Assembly (NCBI GenBank): GCA_021404785.1
Contig: QWHH01000013.1
Coordinates: forward strand, 20,156-84,155
Direction: 5' to 3'
Source: Lysobacterales bacterium PRO7
GTDB lineage: Bacteria; Pseudomonadota; Gammaproteobacteria; Xanthomonadales; Rhodanobacteraceae
DNA: 64,000 nt
Shown: positions 8,631-17,972 of the stretch, one piece after another
Position numbering within the stretch: position 1 is the first letter of the stretch
Layout: every line of letters starts with the position of its first letter
The notes under the pieces: model-generated
What the model saw: the letters and a program-made list of their open reading frames with translations, nothing else
The model's database searches: none
What the model was told of the DNA's origin: nothing
Program-made: the position numbers and the translations under genes

Positions 8631-9244
8631 GCGGCACTCTTTTCATCGTCGCCGCGCCTTCCGGCGCGGGCAAGACCAGTCTGACGCGGGCGTTGCTGCA
8701 AGGCGATCCGAACCTGTTGCTGTCGGTGTCCTACACCTCGCGCGGTGCGCGTCCGAACGAGGTCGATGGCGTGCATTACCATTTCGTCACGCGCGCCGAA
8801 TTCGAGGCGATGGTCGCGCGCGGCGAGTTCTTCGAACACGCCGTCGTGCACGGCGATCTGAAGGGCACCTCGCGCAAGGTGGTGGAAGAAGCGCTCGCCG
8901 CCGGCCGCGACGTGTTGCTGGAAATCGACTGGCAGGGCGCGCGCGTGGTGCGCGCACAAATGCCGGACGCGGTCGGGATTTTCATCCTGCCGCCGTCGCG
9001 CGCGGAACTCGAACGCCGCTTGCGCGCGCGCGCGTCGGACAGCGAGGCGACGATCCAGCGCCGTCTCGCCGACGCGCATGCGGACCTGGCCCACGCCATG
9101 GAATTCGACTACTCCATCGTCAACGACGATTTCGATGCCGCGCTTGCGCAGATGCGCGAAATCGTGGCCAGCCGTCGCGAAGGCAGTGCGTTGCCGGCTC
9201 GGGATAACGCGGCACTGCTGGCCCGATTGCTGAACTCGACCTGA
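8627..9244 (+). CDS. gmk: Guanylate kinase
   Basis: Phosphorylates GMP to GDP with ATP, essential for GTP and (p)ppGpp supply. It has 205 residues. The P-loop APSGAGKTS lies at about residues 9-17, followed by the GMP-binding signature SYTSRGARPNEVDGVHYHFV. It is coupled to yicC by an ATGA overlap. In many gammaproteobacteria gmk is directly followed by rpoZ-spoT; here a 6 kb mla block separates them. Confidence 0.97.
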   Translation: MSGTLFIVAAPSGAGKTSLTRALLQGDPNLLLSVSYTSRGARPNEVDGVHYHFVTRAEFEAMVARGEFFEHAVVHGDLKGTSRKVVEEALAAGRDVLLEIDWQGARVVRAQMPDAVGIFILPPSRAELERRLRARASDSEATIQRRLADAHADLAHAMEFDYSIVNDDFDAALAQMREIVASRREGSALPARDNAALLARLLNST

Positions 9245-9299
9245 TTCGTGTCGGTCCTGGCGCTATCGCGCGACGTCGCGCTCGGGTAAGGTAGCCGCG

Positions 9300-10139
9300 A
9301 TGAACGTCACGCCCGCGCCAAAATCCGACGCCGCCGCAATCCGCGAGCCCTTGATCAGGATCCGCGGATTGCGCACCGTGCTCAACGGCAAGACGATCTT
9401 CGATGGCGTGGACCTCGACATTCCGCGCAGTCGCGTTACTGCGGTGATGGGCCCGAGCGGCACCGGCAAGACCACTCTGATGCGCCACATCACCGGGCAA
9501 TTACGCCCCGATGCCGGCGAGATCGTCGTGGACGGCCAGCCGGTGTGGAAACTCGGGCGCGACGCGCTGTTCGATCTGCGCGAGAAGATCGGTTACCTGT
9601 TCCAGAACTCGGCCCTGCTCACGGATTTTTCCGTGTTCGAGAACGTGGCGTTTCCGTTGCGCCAGCACATGAAACTGCCCGAAGAACTGGTGCGCAACAT
9701 CGTGTTCACCAAATTGCAGGCGGTCGGCCTGCGCGGTGCCGCGAACCTGATGCCGAGCGAGCTGTCCGGCGGCATGATTCGGCGCGTGGCGCTGGCCCGC
9801 GCAATCGTGCGCGACCCGATGTTGATCATCTACGACGAACCGTTCGTGGGCCTGGATCCGATCGCGCTGAACCAGATCGTGAAGCTGATCCGCACGCTCA
9901 ACGATACCTTGCACGTGACCGCAATTCTTGTAGCGCACGAATTCTCCGCAGTGCGCCGTGTTGCCGACCACGTCCACCTGCTCGCCGGCGGCAAGATCGT
10001 CGCGCACGGCACGCCGGATGAACTGGCGCGCGGCGAAACGCCGTGGACGCGCCAGTTCTTCAGTGGCGAGGCGGATGGCCCGGTGCCGTTCCACTATCCG
10101 GCGCCGGATTACGCTCGCCAGTTGGGGTTGTCGGCATGA
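9300..10139 (+). CDS. mlaF: MlaF, ATP-binding subunit of the phospholipid transporter
   Basis: ATPase of the MlaFEDB inner-membrane complex, which moves phospholipids between inner and outer membranes and keeps the outer leaflet asymmetric. It has 279 residues, with Walker A GPSGTGKTT, signature LSGGMIRRVALARA, Walker B LIIYDEPFVGLDP and the switch histidine in LVAHEF. The GGMIRR form of the signature is characteristic of MlaF. The stop overlaps the mlaE start (ATGA). It opens the mlaFEDCB operon. Confidence 0.96.
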   Translation: MNVTPAPKSDAAAIREPLIRIRGLRTVLNGKTIFDGVDLDIPRSRVTAVMGPSGTGKTTLMRHITGQLRPDAGEIVVDGQPVWKLGRDALFDLREKIGYLFQNSALLTDFSVFENVAFPLRQHMKLPEELVRNIVFTKLQAVGLRGAANLMPSELSGGMIRRVALARAIVRDPMLIIYDEPFVGLDPIALNQIVKLIRTLNDTLHVTAILVAHEFSAVRRVADHVHLLAGGKIVAHGTPDELARGETPWTRQFFSGEADGPVPFHYPAPDYARQLGLSA

Positions 10140-10903
10140 ATACGGCGCGGCGTCCGGGTTTGCTCACGACAGGCATCGCGCAGATCGGCGCCTGCGGCAT
10201 TTTCCTGTTGCACATCCTGCGCGCGCTGCCGCGCAGTTTGCGCTATGTGCGCGAGACCGTGCGCCAGCTTTTCTTCGTCGGCGCGATGAGCCTGACCATC
10301 ATCATGATCTGCGGATTGTTCGTCGGCATGGTGCTGGGCCTGCAGCTCTACCACACGCTGTCGATCTTCGGCGGCACTGCGGCGCTGGGTACAGTGGTTG
10401 CGTTGTCGCTGTACCGTGAACTGGGTCCGGTCGTGACCGCGCTGCTGTTCGCCGGTCGCGCCGGCACCTCGATCACGGCTGAAATCGGCCTGATGCGCGC
10501 GACCGACCAGCTCGACGCGATGGAAATGATGGCGGTCGATCCGATGGCCTACGTGGTCGCGCCGCGCTTCCTCGCCGGCGTGATCGCCATGCCCCTGCTC
10601 GCCTGCATCTTCAACGCGCTGGGCATTTTTGGCGCGCACCTGGTCGGGGTGAACTGGCTGGGCCTGGACAGCGGCACGTTCTGGTCGAACATGACCTCGA
10701 GCGTGGACGTGTGGACGGACGTGATGAATGGCGTATGGAAAAGTGCCGTGTTCGGCGCGGTGTGCACGCTGATCGCGACATTTCAGGGTTACACCACGCC
10801 GCCGACCAGCGAAGGCGTGGCCTATGCGACCACGCGCACGGTGGTGTTTTCCTCGATCGCGACACTCGCGATCGACTTTGTCATGACTGCCTTTCTCATG
10901 TAA
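10136..10903 (+). CDS. mlaE: MlaE, permease of the phospholipid transporter
   Basis: Membrane permease, 255 residues from the ATG at 10136 that overlaps the mlaF stop. The frame is open further upstream but that part lies inside mlaF. Several hydrophobic segments are present, with the family motifs LYRELGPVVTALLFAGRAG and AEIGLMRATDQLDAMEMM, and LVGVNWLGLDSGTFWSNM in the second half. It forms the dimeric core to which MlaF, MlaB and the MlaD ring attach. Confidence 0.96.
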   Translation: MNTARRPGLLTTGIAQIGACGIFLLHILRALPRSLRYVRETVRQLFFVGAMSLTIIMICGLFVGMVLGLQLYHTLSIFGGTAALGTVVALSLYRELGPVVTALLFAGRAGTSITAEIGLMRATDQLDAMEMMAVDPMAYVVAPRFLAGVIAMPLLACIFNALGIFGAHLVGVNWLGLDSGTFWSNMTSSVDVWTDVMNGVWKSAVFGAVCTLIATFQGYTTPPTSEGVAYATTRTVVFSSIATLAIDFVMTAFLM

Positions 10904-10918
10904 GGCAAGGGAATTACG

Positions 10919-11410
10919 ATGGCACAAAGACAATCATTTCAGGTCGGCACCGGGCTGTTCATCCTGCTCGGCTTCGCCGCGCTCGCGTACCTGGCGACGC
11001 AAACGACCAGCCTGGCCAACTACCGCCAGGGCGCGAGCTACGACATCGTCGCGCGCTTCACCAACATCGGCCAGCTCAAGTTGCGCGCGCCGGTGAAAGT
11101 GGCCGGGGTGCGCGTGGGCAGCGTCGACGCGATCGCGCTGGAGCCCGAAAAGCTCGATGCGAAGGTCACCCTGGCGATCGACGACCGCTACAAGATTCCC
11201 GACGACTCGGCTGCCGCGATCTTCACCAGCGGCTTGCTGGGAGACCAGTATGTGGCCTTGCAACCCGGCGGCTCGCCGACGAATTTCAAGAACGGTGATG
11301 AGGTCGTGCTGACGCAAAGTTCCATGCAGCTGGAGGATCTGATCGGCAAGTATCTGGTCGGAGGCGATGCCGGCAAACCCAAGCCGGATGCGTCCACCGA
11401 CAAGAAGTAA
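10919..11410 (+). CDS. mlaD: MlaD, MCE-domain substrate-binding subunit
   Basis: A 163-residue periplasmic MCE protein anchored by one N-terminal membrane segment (TGLFILLGFAALAYLA). The MCE domain begins YDIVARFTNIGQLKLRAPVK and VAGVRVGSVDAIALEPEKLD, and ends SGLLGDQYVALQPGG. In E. coli it forms a hexameric ring that handles lipids between MlaE and MlaC. It follows mlaE by 15 bases and precedes mlaC by 12. Confidence 0.95.
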   Translation: MAQRQSFQVGTGLFILLGFAALAYLATQTTSLANYRQGASYDIVARFTNIGQLKLRAPVKVAGVRVGSVDAIALEPEKLDAKVTLAIDDRYKIPDDSAAAIFTSGLLGDQYVALQPGGSPTNFKNGDEVVLTQSSMQLEDLIGKYLVGGDAGKPKPDASTDKK

Positions 11411-11422
11411 CAGGAGTTCGAC

Positions 11423-12055
11423 ATGAAATTCGCAAGCCTGCTGTTGTGTGTTCTCGGATTCGCCGCATTCGCGCCCGTGCATGCCGACACGCCCGCGCCC
11501 AACCAGGTCGTGCAGGGCATGGTCGACGAACTCGGCAAGACCATGGACGCGCACCGTGCGGAGTTGCAGAAGAATCGCGACGAGTTGCTCAAGACCATCG
11601 ATGCGATCGTGCTGCCGCATTTCGACATCGACTACGCATCGATCCTGGTACTCGGCCAGAACGCGCGCACGGCCACTCCGGCGCAGCGCGCGCGCTTTGC
11701 CAAGGCCATGTACAACTCGATCACGCACCGCTACGCCGAAGGACTGCTCAAGTACACCGAAGGCAGGGTCAAGGTATTGCCGTTCCAGGGTCAGTTGAAC
11801 GAAAAGCGCACGCTGGTGCGCACCCAGGTCGTCCTCGACGACGGCAAGGTCGTGCCGGTGGACTACGCTTTTCGCAAATCCAGCGATGGTTCATGGAAGG
11901 CCTACGACGTCATCATCGAGGGCATTTCCTACGTCACCAACTACCGCAACCAGGTTGCCGCGGAAATCGCCAAGACCAGCCTGGATGCGCTGACCGCGCG
12001 CCTGGAAACTCAGGGCGCCGACGCGCTCAAGAGCCTGGAGAAGGACGGCAAGTGA
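11423..12055 (+). CDS. mlaC: MlaC, periplasmic phospholipid carrier
   Basis: Soluble periplasmic shuttle between the MlaA-porin complex and MlaFEDB. It has 210 residues. The N-terminus MKFASLLLCVLGFAAFAPVH is a signal peptide. The mature part has the Tol-Ttg2 fold pattern: ILKT-type helices, then HFDIDYASILVLGQNAR, YNSITHRYAEGLLKYTEG and YDVIIEGISYVTNYRNQ. An AAGTAACAGGAG ribosome-binding region precedes the start. The end overlaps the mlaB start region. Confidence 0.95.
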   Translation: MKFASLLLCVLGFAAFAPVHADTPAPNQVVQGMVDELGKTMDAHRAELQKNRDELLKTIDAIVLPHFDIDYASILVLGQNARTATPAQRARFAKAMYNSITHRYAEGLLKYTEGRVKVLPFQGQLNEKRTLVRTQVVLDDGKVVPVDYAFRKSSDGSWKAYDVIIEGISYVTNYRNQVAAEIAKTSLDALTARLETQGADALKSLEKDGK

Positions 12056-12057
12056 GC

Positions 12058-12357
12058 ATGCCGTTCTTCAGTCTGGAAGCCGACACGCTGGGTGGCCTGC
12101 GCGTGTCCGGCGCGATTTCGTATGCAAACGCCGCGCGCGCACTGGAGCAGATGCCGCATCCCGTGCATGGCGCTGAAGCGATGGCGATCGACCTTGGCGC
12201 ATTGCAGGGCGCCGACAGCGCCACGCTTGCCGTCTTCATCGCCTGGAGCGCGGCCGCGCATCGAGCCGGCACATCGCTGCGCTACCTGCGCGCGCCGCAA
12301 GGCCTGTGCAATCTCGCCAAGCTGTGCGAGGTGGATGGATTGCTCGGCTTGGGTTGA
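12058..12357 (+). CDS. mlaB: MlaB, STAS-domain subunit
   Basis: A 99-residue STAS protein that binds MlaF and is needed for assembly and activity of the transporter. The ATG at 12058 gives MPFFSLEADTLGGLRVSGAI; a GTG at 12052 overlapping the mlaC stop is an equally possible start. The central AEAMAIDLGALQGADSATLA has the usual STAS strand-loop with an Asp-Ser pair. It is the last gene of mlaFEDCB, and only six bases separate it from the convergent glycosidase gene. Confidence 0.88.
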   Translation: MPFFSLEADTLGGLRVSGAISYANAARALEQMPHPVHGAEAMAIDLGALQGADSATLAVFIAWSAAAHRAGTSLRYLRAPQGLCNLAKLCEVDGLLGLG

Positions 12358-12363
12358 CGCCGC

Positions 12364-14361
12364 TTATTGCGGTGTCAGTTCCAGCGTCAGTACATCGAAC
12401 GGCGCCAGCGTAAGGGTGCTGGGTGTGTCTGCATCGAACGTGCGCGTTTCGCCCGAACTCCACACCGGTTTGGCGGTGTAGTGTCGCGCCGCGTCCGCCG
12501 GCAGTTCGAGCTGGCGTTGCAGGTCGATCACCGCCAGTTGCGGTTTTGCATCCGGATTGCGCAGGGTCAGGAACGCCTTCTTCGGCGTCCACGCCGCCCA
12601 GCCGTAAACATCGAGGCGACTCGGATCGCCTCCGATCCAGTGCATGTCGCGCAACACATCCGCGTTGGCGCGCGACCATTTCGCGGCTGTCGCGAGGGTG
12701 TCCCAGTCCGAGGACGAAAGCAGCGACGGCGTGATGTACATCTCCTGCAACTGCGTTCCGGTGGCGAAGTACGAATGCACCTCGTTGGCGAAGTCGTGGC
12801 CGGGGTCGGTCGCGAGGCGCGGATTCTTTTGCGCGTAGATGATGCCGTGGAGCATCAGCGAATTGATCGGGAACAGCGGTCCCTTGAGCACGATGTTGCG
12901 GTAGGTCGTTGCGTCGCGGTAGGTAATCCAGCGTTCGCGATTGCTGCCGACGCCGGCGAGGTCGTCGTCCTCGCCGTCGCGCCAGATCGAGTCGGCGTAG
13001 CGCAGCCAGAACGGCGAGGCCCAGGTGCCGGTGGTGAGGTTGATGAACGTATCGGGCTTGTCCTTGCGGATGTCGCCGATCAGTGCGATCGCCGCGGCAA
13101 AGTCGCTGTCGAAGCGGCTGCCGGGGAACACGCTGCTCACGTTGCCGGTGCCGTCGAACTTGAACTGGTTGACGCCGTCCTTGTTGAGCAGGCCCATCAC
13201 CACGTCGTGGAAGCGCTGGTAATACTTTGGACCCGACAAGGCAAAGCCGCCGTCGATGATCTCGTAACCGGTCGCGGTGCCGTTCTTGATGCGTTCGGCC
13301 TTGGGCTTGCCATAGCCGCCCCACGGCGACAGCCACACGCCCGGCGCGGCGCCGTACCTGGCGGCGGCATCTTTCAGCGGCAGGAATCCGTTCGGGAATG
13401 ATTTGCTGAAGTTCCAGCTTCCGCTGTAGTCGTCCCAGCCGTCGTCGAACAGGAACGAGTCGATCTTGACGCCGCGCTTGACGTGCAGTTCCTCGCCGAA
13501 CGCGTGGATGCGTTCGAGCGCCTCGTCTTGCGTGTACGGGGTGAAGTAGCCGATGTCGTACCACGAGTTGTAGTGCAGGAACGGCCGGTACGGATGCGCG
13601 CGTTCGCGCTCGACATACGTTGCGAAATCGCGGCGCAGTTGCCCGGGGCGTGCGATGCCGACCACGGCCGAGTACTCGATCGATTGGCCCTGGCGCAGCG
13701 GCAAGGTGCGCTTGAGCAAGGTGCGCGCACGGATGTTGCCGCGCACTTCGCTTTCCGACAACGGGTTCTCGAAGCCGAAATACCAGTTGCCGAACACGAT
13801 CGGCGAGCCGTTCACGTCGCCGTCGACCGTGGCGCCCTCGACCGTGTCGGCCTTGAGCAGGACGACTTCCGCGATCGCCTCGTCCTGCTTGAGCGCCGTG
13901 ATCTTGACGGCCTCGCGCACATAGGCGGCGTCTTCACGCTGGATCAGGCTCCAATCGATGCGCAGTCGGCCATCGGCATCCTCGAAAATTGCGTTTGCGG
14001 CTTGTCCGGGAAAATGATCGCCGAGGCGCGAAGCCTTGGGGTCGGCGGCGAGCGCGCGCTTGCCGGGCTTGCCGGCCAGTTTCAGGTCGGCCGGCGTGAA
14101 GGTCTTGCCATCGGCCAGCACGATCGCGAACGGCGCGGCAAACTTCAGCGCGATTTTTTCCGCATGAGCGGAAACAGCAAAGTCGTTCAAGTGGCCATCT
14201 CTGATCGACCACGATGCGGCAATTGTCGTGTTGCCGAGTTTTGCGGAGTCCCCGGTGATTGTCGCGACGGTCTTGTCCGCGGCATGCGTTGCGGCGGCCG
14301 GCAGCAACATCAGTAACGCCAACGCGAGGCTTGCCGTGGAAACACGCCCAGGCGACGTCAT
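12364..14361 (-). CDS. Secreted clan GH-D-type glycosidase (alpha-galactosidase/alpha-N-acetylgalactosaminidase-like)
   Basis: A 665-residue exported enzyme. Residues 1-28 form a signal peptide ending ATHAADK. A beta-rich N-terminal domain is followed by a TIM barrel from about 255 to 560. The motifs are those of GH27/GH36 and relatives: substrate-binding FLFDDGWDDY at 303-312, GVWLSPWGGYGKP at 341-353, and VNQFKFDGTGN at 397-407, where D403 is the likely nucleophile. A C-terminal beta-sandwich completes it. Relatives are often annotated alpha-galactosidase or, misleadingly, enterotoxin. Exact specificity is unknown. It lies 48 bases downstream of mlaA on the same strand and may share its transcript. 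Confidence 0.7.
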   Translation of the reverse strand: MTSPGRVSTASLALALLMLLPAAATHAADKTVATITGDSAKLGNTTIAASWSIRDGHLNDFAVSAHAEKIALKFAAPFAIVLADGKTFTPADLKLAGKPGKRALAADPKASRLGDHFPGQAANAIFEDADGRLRIDWSLIQREDAAYVREAVKITALKQDEAIAEVVLLKADTVEGATVDGDVNGSPIVFGNWYFGFENPLSESEVRGNIRARTLLKRTLPLRQGQSIEYSAVVGIARPGQLRRDFATYVERERAHPYRPFLHYNSWYDIGYFTPYTQDEALERIHAFGEELHVKRGVKIDSFLFDDGWDDYSGSWNFSKSFPNGFLPLKDAAARYGAAPGVWLSPWGGYGKPKAERIKNGTATGYEIIDGGFALSGPKYYQRFHDVVMGLLNKDGVNQFKFDGTGNVSSVFPGSRFDSDFAAAIALIGDIRKDKPDTFINLTTGTWASPFWLRYADSIWRDGEDDDLAGVGSNRERWITYRDATTYRNIVLKGPLFPINSLMLHGIIYAQKNPRLATDPGHDFANEVHSYFATGTQLQEMYITPSLLSSSDWDTLATAAKWSRANADVLRDMHWIGGDPSRLDVYGWAAWTPKKAFLTLRNPDAKPQLAVIDLQRQLELPADAARHYTAKPVWSSGETRTFDADTPSTLTLAPFDVLTLELTPQ

Positions 14362-14409
14362 GGTGATGGCTCCTGAATGAACGGCGGCGCGTCTGCGCCA
14401 AGGTACAAG

Positions 14410-15249
14410 TCAATGTTGTGGCGTGCCGTCGCCCAGATCCGGTTTTTTCTGCTTATGCTGTTTTTCGTACTGCTCCTGCTCCTGCAGCAGCTTGTCGGCT
14501 TCGTCCAGATCGTTGCCGCCTTGCAGCGACTGGATCACGTCCAGCGGCGGTTCGCCGCGATAGATCTGGTACAGGCGGCGTTGCCGATACGCGTCGCGGT
14601 AGAAAACGTAGGGATCGAAAACGCCCTGGAGCAAGCCTTCCGCATCGATGCCGGTCGAACGCAAGGTGACGAGGTAGGCCATCGTCGGCAGGTATTCGGC
14701 GTGCAATTCCTTGTCGTGGTTGCGTGCGTAGATGCTCAGCGGATCGAAGAAATAGCCGTCCACCGGCAGGCGCCAGACATCGCGCAGCGTGGTCGAACCA
14801 AATAGCGGCAGCACAAGGTAAGGCCCGTCCGGCACGCCCCACTTGGCCAGGGTCACGCCGAAGTCGCTGGGGCTTGCCTCGATGCCCATTTCGCTGGCGG
14901 GGTCGAAAAAGCCGAGAAAGCCGACCGTGGTGTTGATGAGCAAGCGGCTGGTGGCTTTGCCGGCTTGCGGCAGATTCGCCTGCAACAAGTCGTTCGCGAT
15001 CGTGATCGGAGATTCGATGTTGGCGAAGAAGTTGCTGATCAAGGTGCGCGAAGTCGGGTTCGTCACCTTGCGATAGGCGACTGCGACCGGACGGATCGCG
15101 ACGCGATCGGCGAAATCGTTGAATGCGTACATCTTGCGGTTGAACGATTCCAGCGGATCGTCCTTGCGCGGCATCGGCGTGGCACAGCCGGCCAGCACGG
15201 CGGCGACGAGGCCGGGAATCGCGATTTTCCGCAATTTCATCGAAAGCAT
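14410..15249 (-). CDS. mlaA: MlaA (VacJ) outer-membrane lipoprotein
   Basis: Outer-membrane part of the Mla system that removes surface-exposed phospholipids. It has 279 residues. The N-terminus ends in the lipobox VLAGC, with Cys as the lipidation site. Family motifs are DPLESFNRKMYAFNDFADR, FANIESPITIANDLLQ, DFGVTLAKWGV and GPYLVLPLFGSTTLRD. A Gln/Lys-rich tail follows. A second ATG three codons downstream (15240) could be the true start. It is not in the mlaFEDCB operon but sits 2 kb away on the opposite strand. Confidence 0.95.
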   Translation of the reverse strand: MLSMKLRKIAIPGLVAAVLAGCATPMPRKDDPLESFNRKMYAFNDFADRVAIRPVAVAYRKVTNPTSRTLISNFFANIESPITIANDLLQANLPQAGKATSRLLINTTVGFLGFFDPASEMGIEASPSDFGVTLAKWGVPDGPYLVLPLFGSTTLRDVWRLPVDGYFFDPLSIYARNHDKELHAEYLPTMAYLVTLRSTGIDAEGLLQGVFDPYVFYRDAYRQRRLYQIYRGEPPLDVIQSLQGGNDLDEADKLLQEQEQYEKQHKQKKPDLGDGTPQH

Positions 15250-15348
15250 ATGTGTTGCGAAGGCAGGGGAAGTGCAAGCCTACCGTATGCGCCAGGCATA
15301 TTGCACGGCAGCATTCTGCTTCCGGCCAGCCATTGTTCAGGCGGCCGG

Positions 15349-15380
15349 TTTGCGCCTGACCGGGCGTGGCGGTTACAATG
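15349..15380 (+). promoter_or_regulatory. Putative sigma-70 promoter of rpoZ-spoT
   Basis: TTGCGC (15350-15355) and TACAAT (15374-15379) are separated by 18 bases and lie about 45 bases upstream of the rpoZ start. Both hexamers are close to consensus. The identification is by pattern only. Confidence 0.5.
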
Positions 15381-15424
15381 TATGTCGTGTAATAGTCTGA
15401 ATTGCCTTCGATTTTGAGGATTTT

Positions 15425-15715
15425 ATGGCACGCATTACCGTGGAAGATTGCCTGGAAGTGGTTGATAACCGCTTTGAACTGGTGCTGATGGCGACGCGCC
15501 GCGCGCGCCAGGTTGCCAAGGGCGCCGATGCGCTCGTGGACGCCAACAACGACAAGCCAACCGTAGTCGCGCTGCGTGAAATCGCCGGGCGCAAGGTCAG
15601 CAACGAGCTGATCGACCAGATCGATCGCGCCGAGCGCGAGCGCAAGGAACGCGAGGCTCTGGAATGGGCTGCGGCCGAGGTGGACGACGACCTGAAAGGC
15701 GGCGACGACCTGTGA
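15425..15715 (+). CDS. rpoZ: RNA polymerase omega subunit
   Basis: A 96-residue omega subunit that helps assemble RNA polymerase and forms part of a ppGpp site. The family start [20 protein letters not shown] is followed by [32 protein letters not shown] is also conserved. A GAGGATTTT stretch precedes the ATG. It is followed 57 bases later by spoT. Confidence 0.97.
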   Translation: MARITVEDCLEVVDNRFELVLMATRRARQVAKGADALVDANNDKPTVVALREIAGRKVSNELIDQIDRAERERKEREALEWAAAEVDDDLKGGDDL

Positions 15716-15772
15716 GCCATTGCGTGATCGGCTGTTGTCATCGCCGGACGCGCTGATCCGCGCGGCACGATC

Positions 15773-17920
15773 ATGAGCACGGCGACGCGGGAAGCCATCC
15801 CTGCCGACGTGCAAGCGCTGGAGCAACGCCTCGGCGCCTATCTTCCCCCGGATCAGATCGCGCGCGTGCGCCGCGCCTACCAGGCTGGTGCGCACGCACA
15901 CAAAGGGCAGAAGCGCCAGAGTGGCGAGCCCTACATCACCCATCCGGTCGCGGTTGCCGGCATCCTCGCCGAGATCGGCATGGATGCGGAAACGATCATC
16001 GCCGCGATCCTGCACGACACGCTTGAAGACACCCCGTTGTCGCGCGCTGAAATCGAATCCGAGTTCGGCGCCACCGTGGCCGAACTCGTCGACGGTGTGA
16101 CCAAACTCGACAAGCTGCGCTTCCGCAGCGTGGCCGAAGCCGCGGCCGAGAGTTTCCGCAAGATGCTGCTGGCGATGGCGCGCGACCTGCGCGTGATCCT
16201 GATCAAGCTCGCCGATCGCCTGCACAACATGCGCACGCTGGCGGCGATGGCACCGGAAAAACGCCGCCGCATCGCGCGCGAGACACTCGACATCTACGCG
16301 CCGATTGCGCAGCGCCTGGGGATGAACCGCACCCGTGCCGAGTTGCAGGATCTGGGCTTCCGCGCCCTGTATCCGGATCGCTATCGCATCATCGCCGCGC
16401 GCATCAAGAATGTGCTCGGCAACCGGCGCGAGGCGATGGGCAAGATCGAAACCGCACTGGCCGCGCGGCTGGAAGAGGAAAAGATCCCGCACCGCGTCGC
16501 CAGCCGGATCAAGTCGCCATACAGCATCTACACGAAGATGCGGGCCCAGCACAAAAGCTTCGCGCAGGTCATGGACGTGTATGGATTCCGCGTCGTCGTC
16601 GCGACGACGATGGATTGCTACCGCGCGCTGGGCGCCATCCATGCGCTGCACAAGCCGCTCGATGGCCGTTTCCGCGATTTCATCGCGATCCCGAAGGCGA
16701 ACGGCTACCAGTCGCTGCACACCGTATTGTTCGGCCCGTTCGGCGCACCGATCGAAATCCAGATCCGTACCGAAGAAATGGACCAGGTTGCCGAGCGCGG
16801 TGTCGCCGCGCACTGGGTCTACAAAACCTCGTCGGAACCGGCCACCGCCGCACAGGCGCGCGCGCGCGAGTGGGTCGCGGGCCTCGTCGACGAGCAGACC
16901 CGCGAAGCCTCGTCGATCGAATTCCTCGAAAATGTAAAAGTGGATTTGTTCCCGGACGAGGTCTACCTGTTCACGCCGAAGGGCCGGATTCTGGCTTTGC
17001 CGCGCAATGCCACCGCGCTTGATTTCGCCTTCGCCGTGCACACCGATGTAGGCAGCCATGCCGTGGCCGCGCGCGTGGATGGCAACCTTGCGCCGCTGCG
17101 CCAGCGCCTGAATTCCGGCGAGACGGTCGAGATCATCACCGCGCCGTCGGCCGCGCCGACGCCGCAATGGCTGGAATGGGTGGCCTCGGCCAAGGCGCGC
17201 ACGGCGATCCGGCATTTCCTCAAGCACTTGCAGCATGAAGATGCGGTGGATTTCGGCCACCGCATGCTCGATCGCGCGCTGGATGCCCGCGGCACCAGCC
17301 TCGATGCGATTTCCGGCGAAGCGCTGGACCGGTTCCTCGCCGACGCGCGCTACAAGCGCCTGGAAGAATTGCTCGCCGACATCGCGCTCGGCAACCGCAT
17401 GCCGGACCAGGTCGCCGCGCAGCTTGTGCAGGCACTCGGCGGCGCGCAGGACCTGTTGCCGCACGAGGCACACGCGCAGGAAAAAATCCTGATCAGCGGC
17501 GCCGAACGCGGCGTGCTCAGCTTCGGCAACTGCTGCAACCCGGTGCCCGGCGACGAGATCGCCGGATACTTGTCGGCGGGCAAGGGCGTCGTCGTGCATC
17601 GCATGGATTGCCCGAACATGCCCGAATACCGCAAGACGCCCGAGCGCATCGTCGCCATCGACTGGGACCGCGACGTGACTGGCGACTACCGCGCGCGCCT
17701 GCGCATCGTCGTCGACAACAAGCCCGGCGTGTTGGCCACGGTTGCATCCGCGATCGCCGAACGCAATTCCAACATCGAGAACGTCGAGTACCAGGAGCGC
17801 GACCAGCAGACCTCGACGCTGATGTTCACCATCGAGGTGCGCAATCGCAAGCATCTGGCCGACGTCATGCGCGGGGTGCGCAATGCGGCGGCAGTGCATG
17901 GGGTGTACAGATTCCCCTGA
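15773..17920 (+). CDS. spoT: Bifunctional (p)ppGpp synthetase/hydrolase SpoT
   Basis: Makes and degrades the stringent-response alarmone. It has 715 residues with the full domain order. The HD hydrolase (about 45-200) retains AAILHDTLEDTPLSRAEIE. The synthetase (about 240-350) has KSPYSIYTKM, DVYGFRVVV and FIAIPKANGYQSLHT. A TGS domain (about 385-450) begins LFPDEVYLFTPKGRILALP, and a C-terminal ACT domain (about 640-715) contains NKPGVLATVASAIAERNSNI. The intact HD motif argues for real hydrolase activity. The conserved neighbours rpoZ and recG support SpoT rather than RelA. Confidence 0.96.
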   Translation: MSTATREAIPADVQALEQRLGAYLPPDQIARVRRAYQAGAHAHKGQKRQSGEPYITHPVAVAGILAEIGMDAETIIAAILHDTLEDTPLSRAEIESEFGATVAELVDGVTKLDKLRFRSVAEAAAESFRKMLLAMARDLRVILIKLADRLHNMRTLAAMAPEKRRRIARETLDIYAPIAQRLGMNRTRAELQDLGFRALYPDRYRIIAARIKNVLGNRREAMGKIETALAARLEEEKIPHRVASRIKSPYSIYTKMRAQHKSFAQVMDVYGFRVVVATTMDCYRALGAIHALHKPLDGRFRDFIAIPKANGYQSLHTVLFGPFGAPIEIQIRTEEMDQVAERGVAAHWVYKTSSEPATAAQARAREWVAGLVDEQTREASSIEFLENVKVDLFPDEVYLFTPKGRILALPRNATALDFAFAVHTDVGSHAVAARVDGNLAPLRQRLNSGETVEIITAPSAAPTPQWLEWVASAKARTAIRHFLKHLQHEDAVDFGHRMLDRALDARGTSLDAISGEALDRFLADARYKRLEELLADIALGNRMPDQVAAQLVQALGGAQDLLPHEAHAQEKILISGAERGVLSFGNCCNPVPGDEIAGYLSAGKGVVVHRMDCPNMPEYRKTPERIVAIDWDRDVTGDYRARLRIVVDNKPGVLATVASAIAERNSNIENVEYQERDQQTSTLMFTIEVRNRKHLADVMRGVRNAAAVHGVYRFP

Positions 17921-17972
17921 GGCGCTGCGCGCGGATGCTATGCTTGCACGCAACCAAAAACCGGATGCAGAC

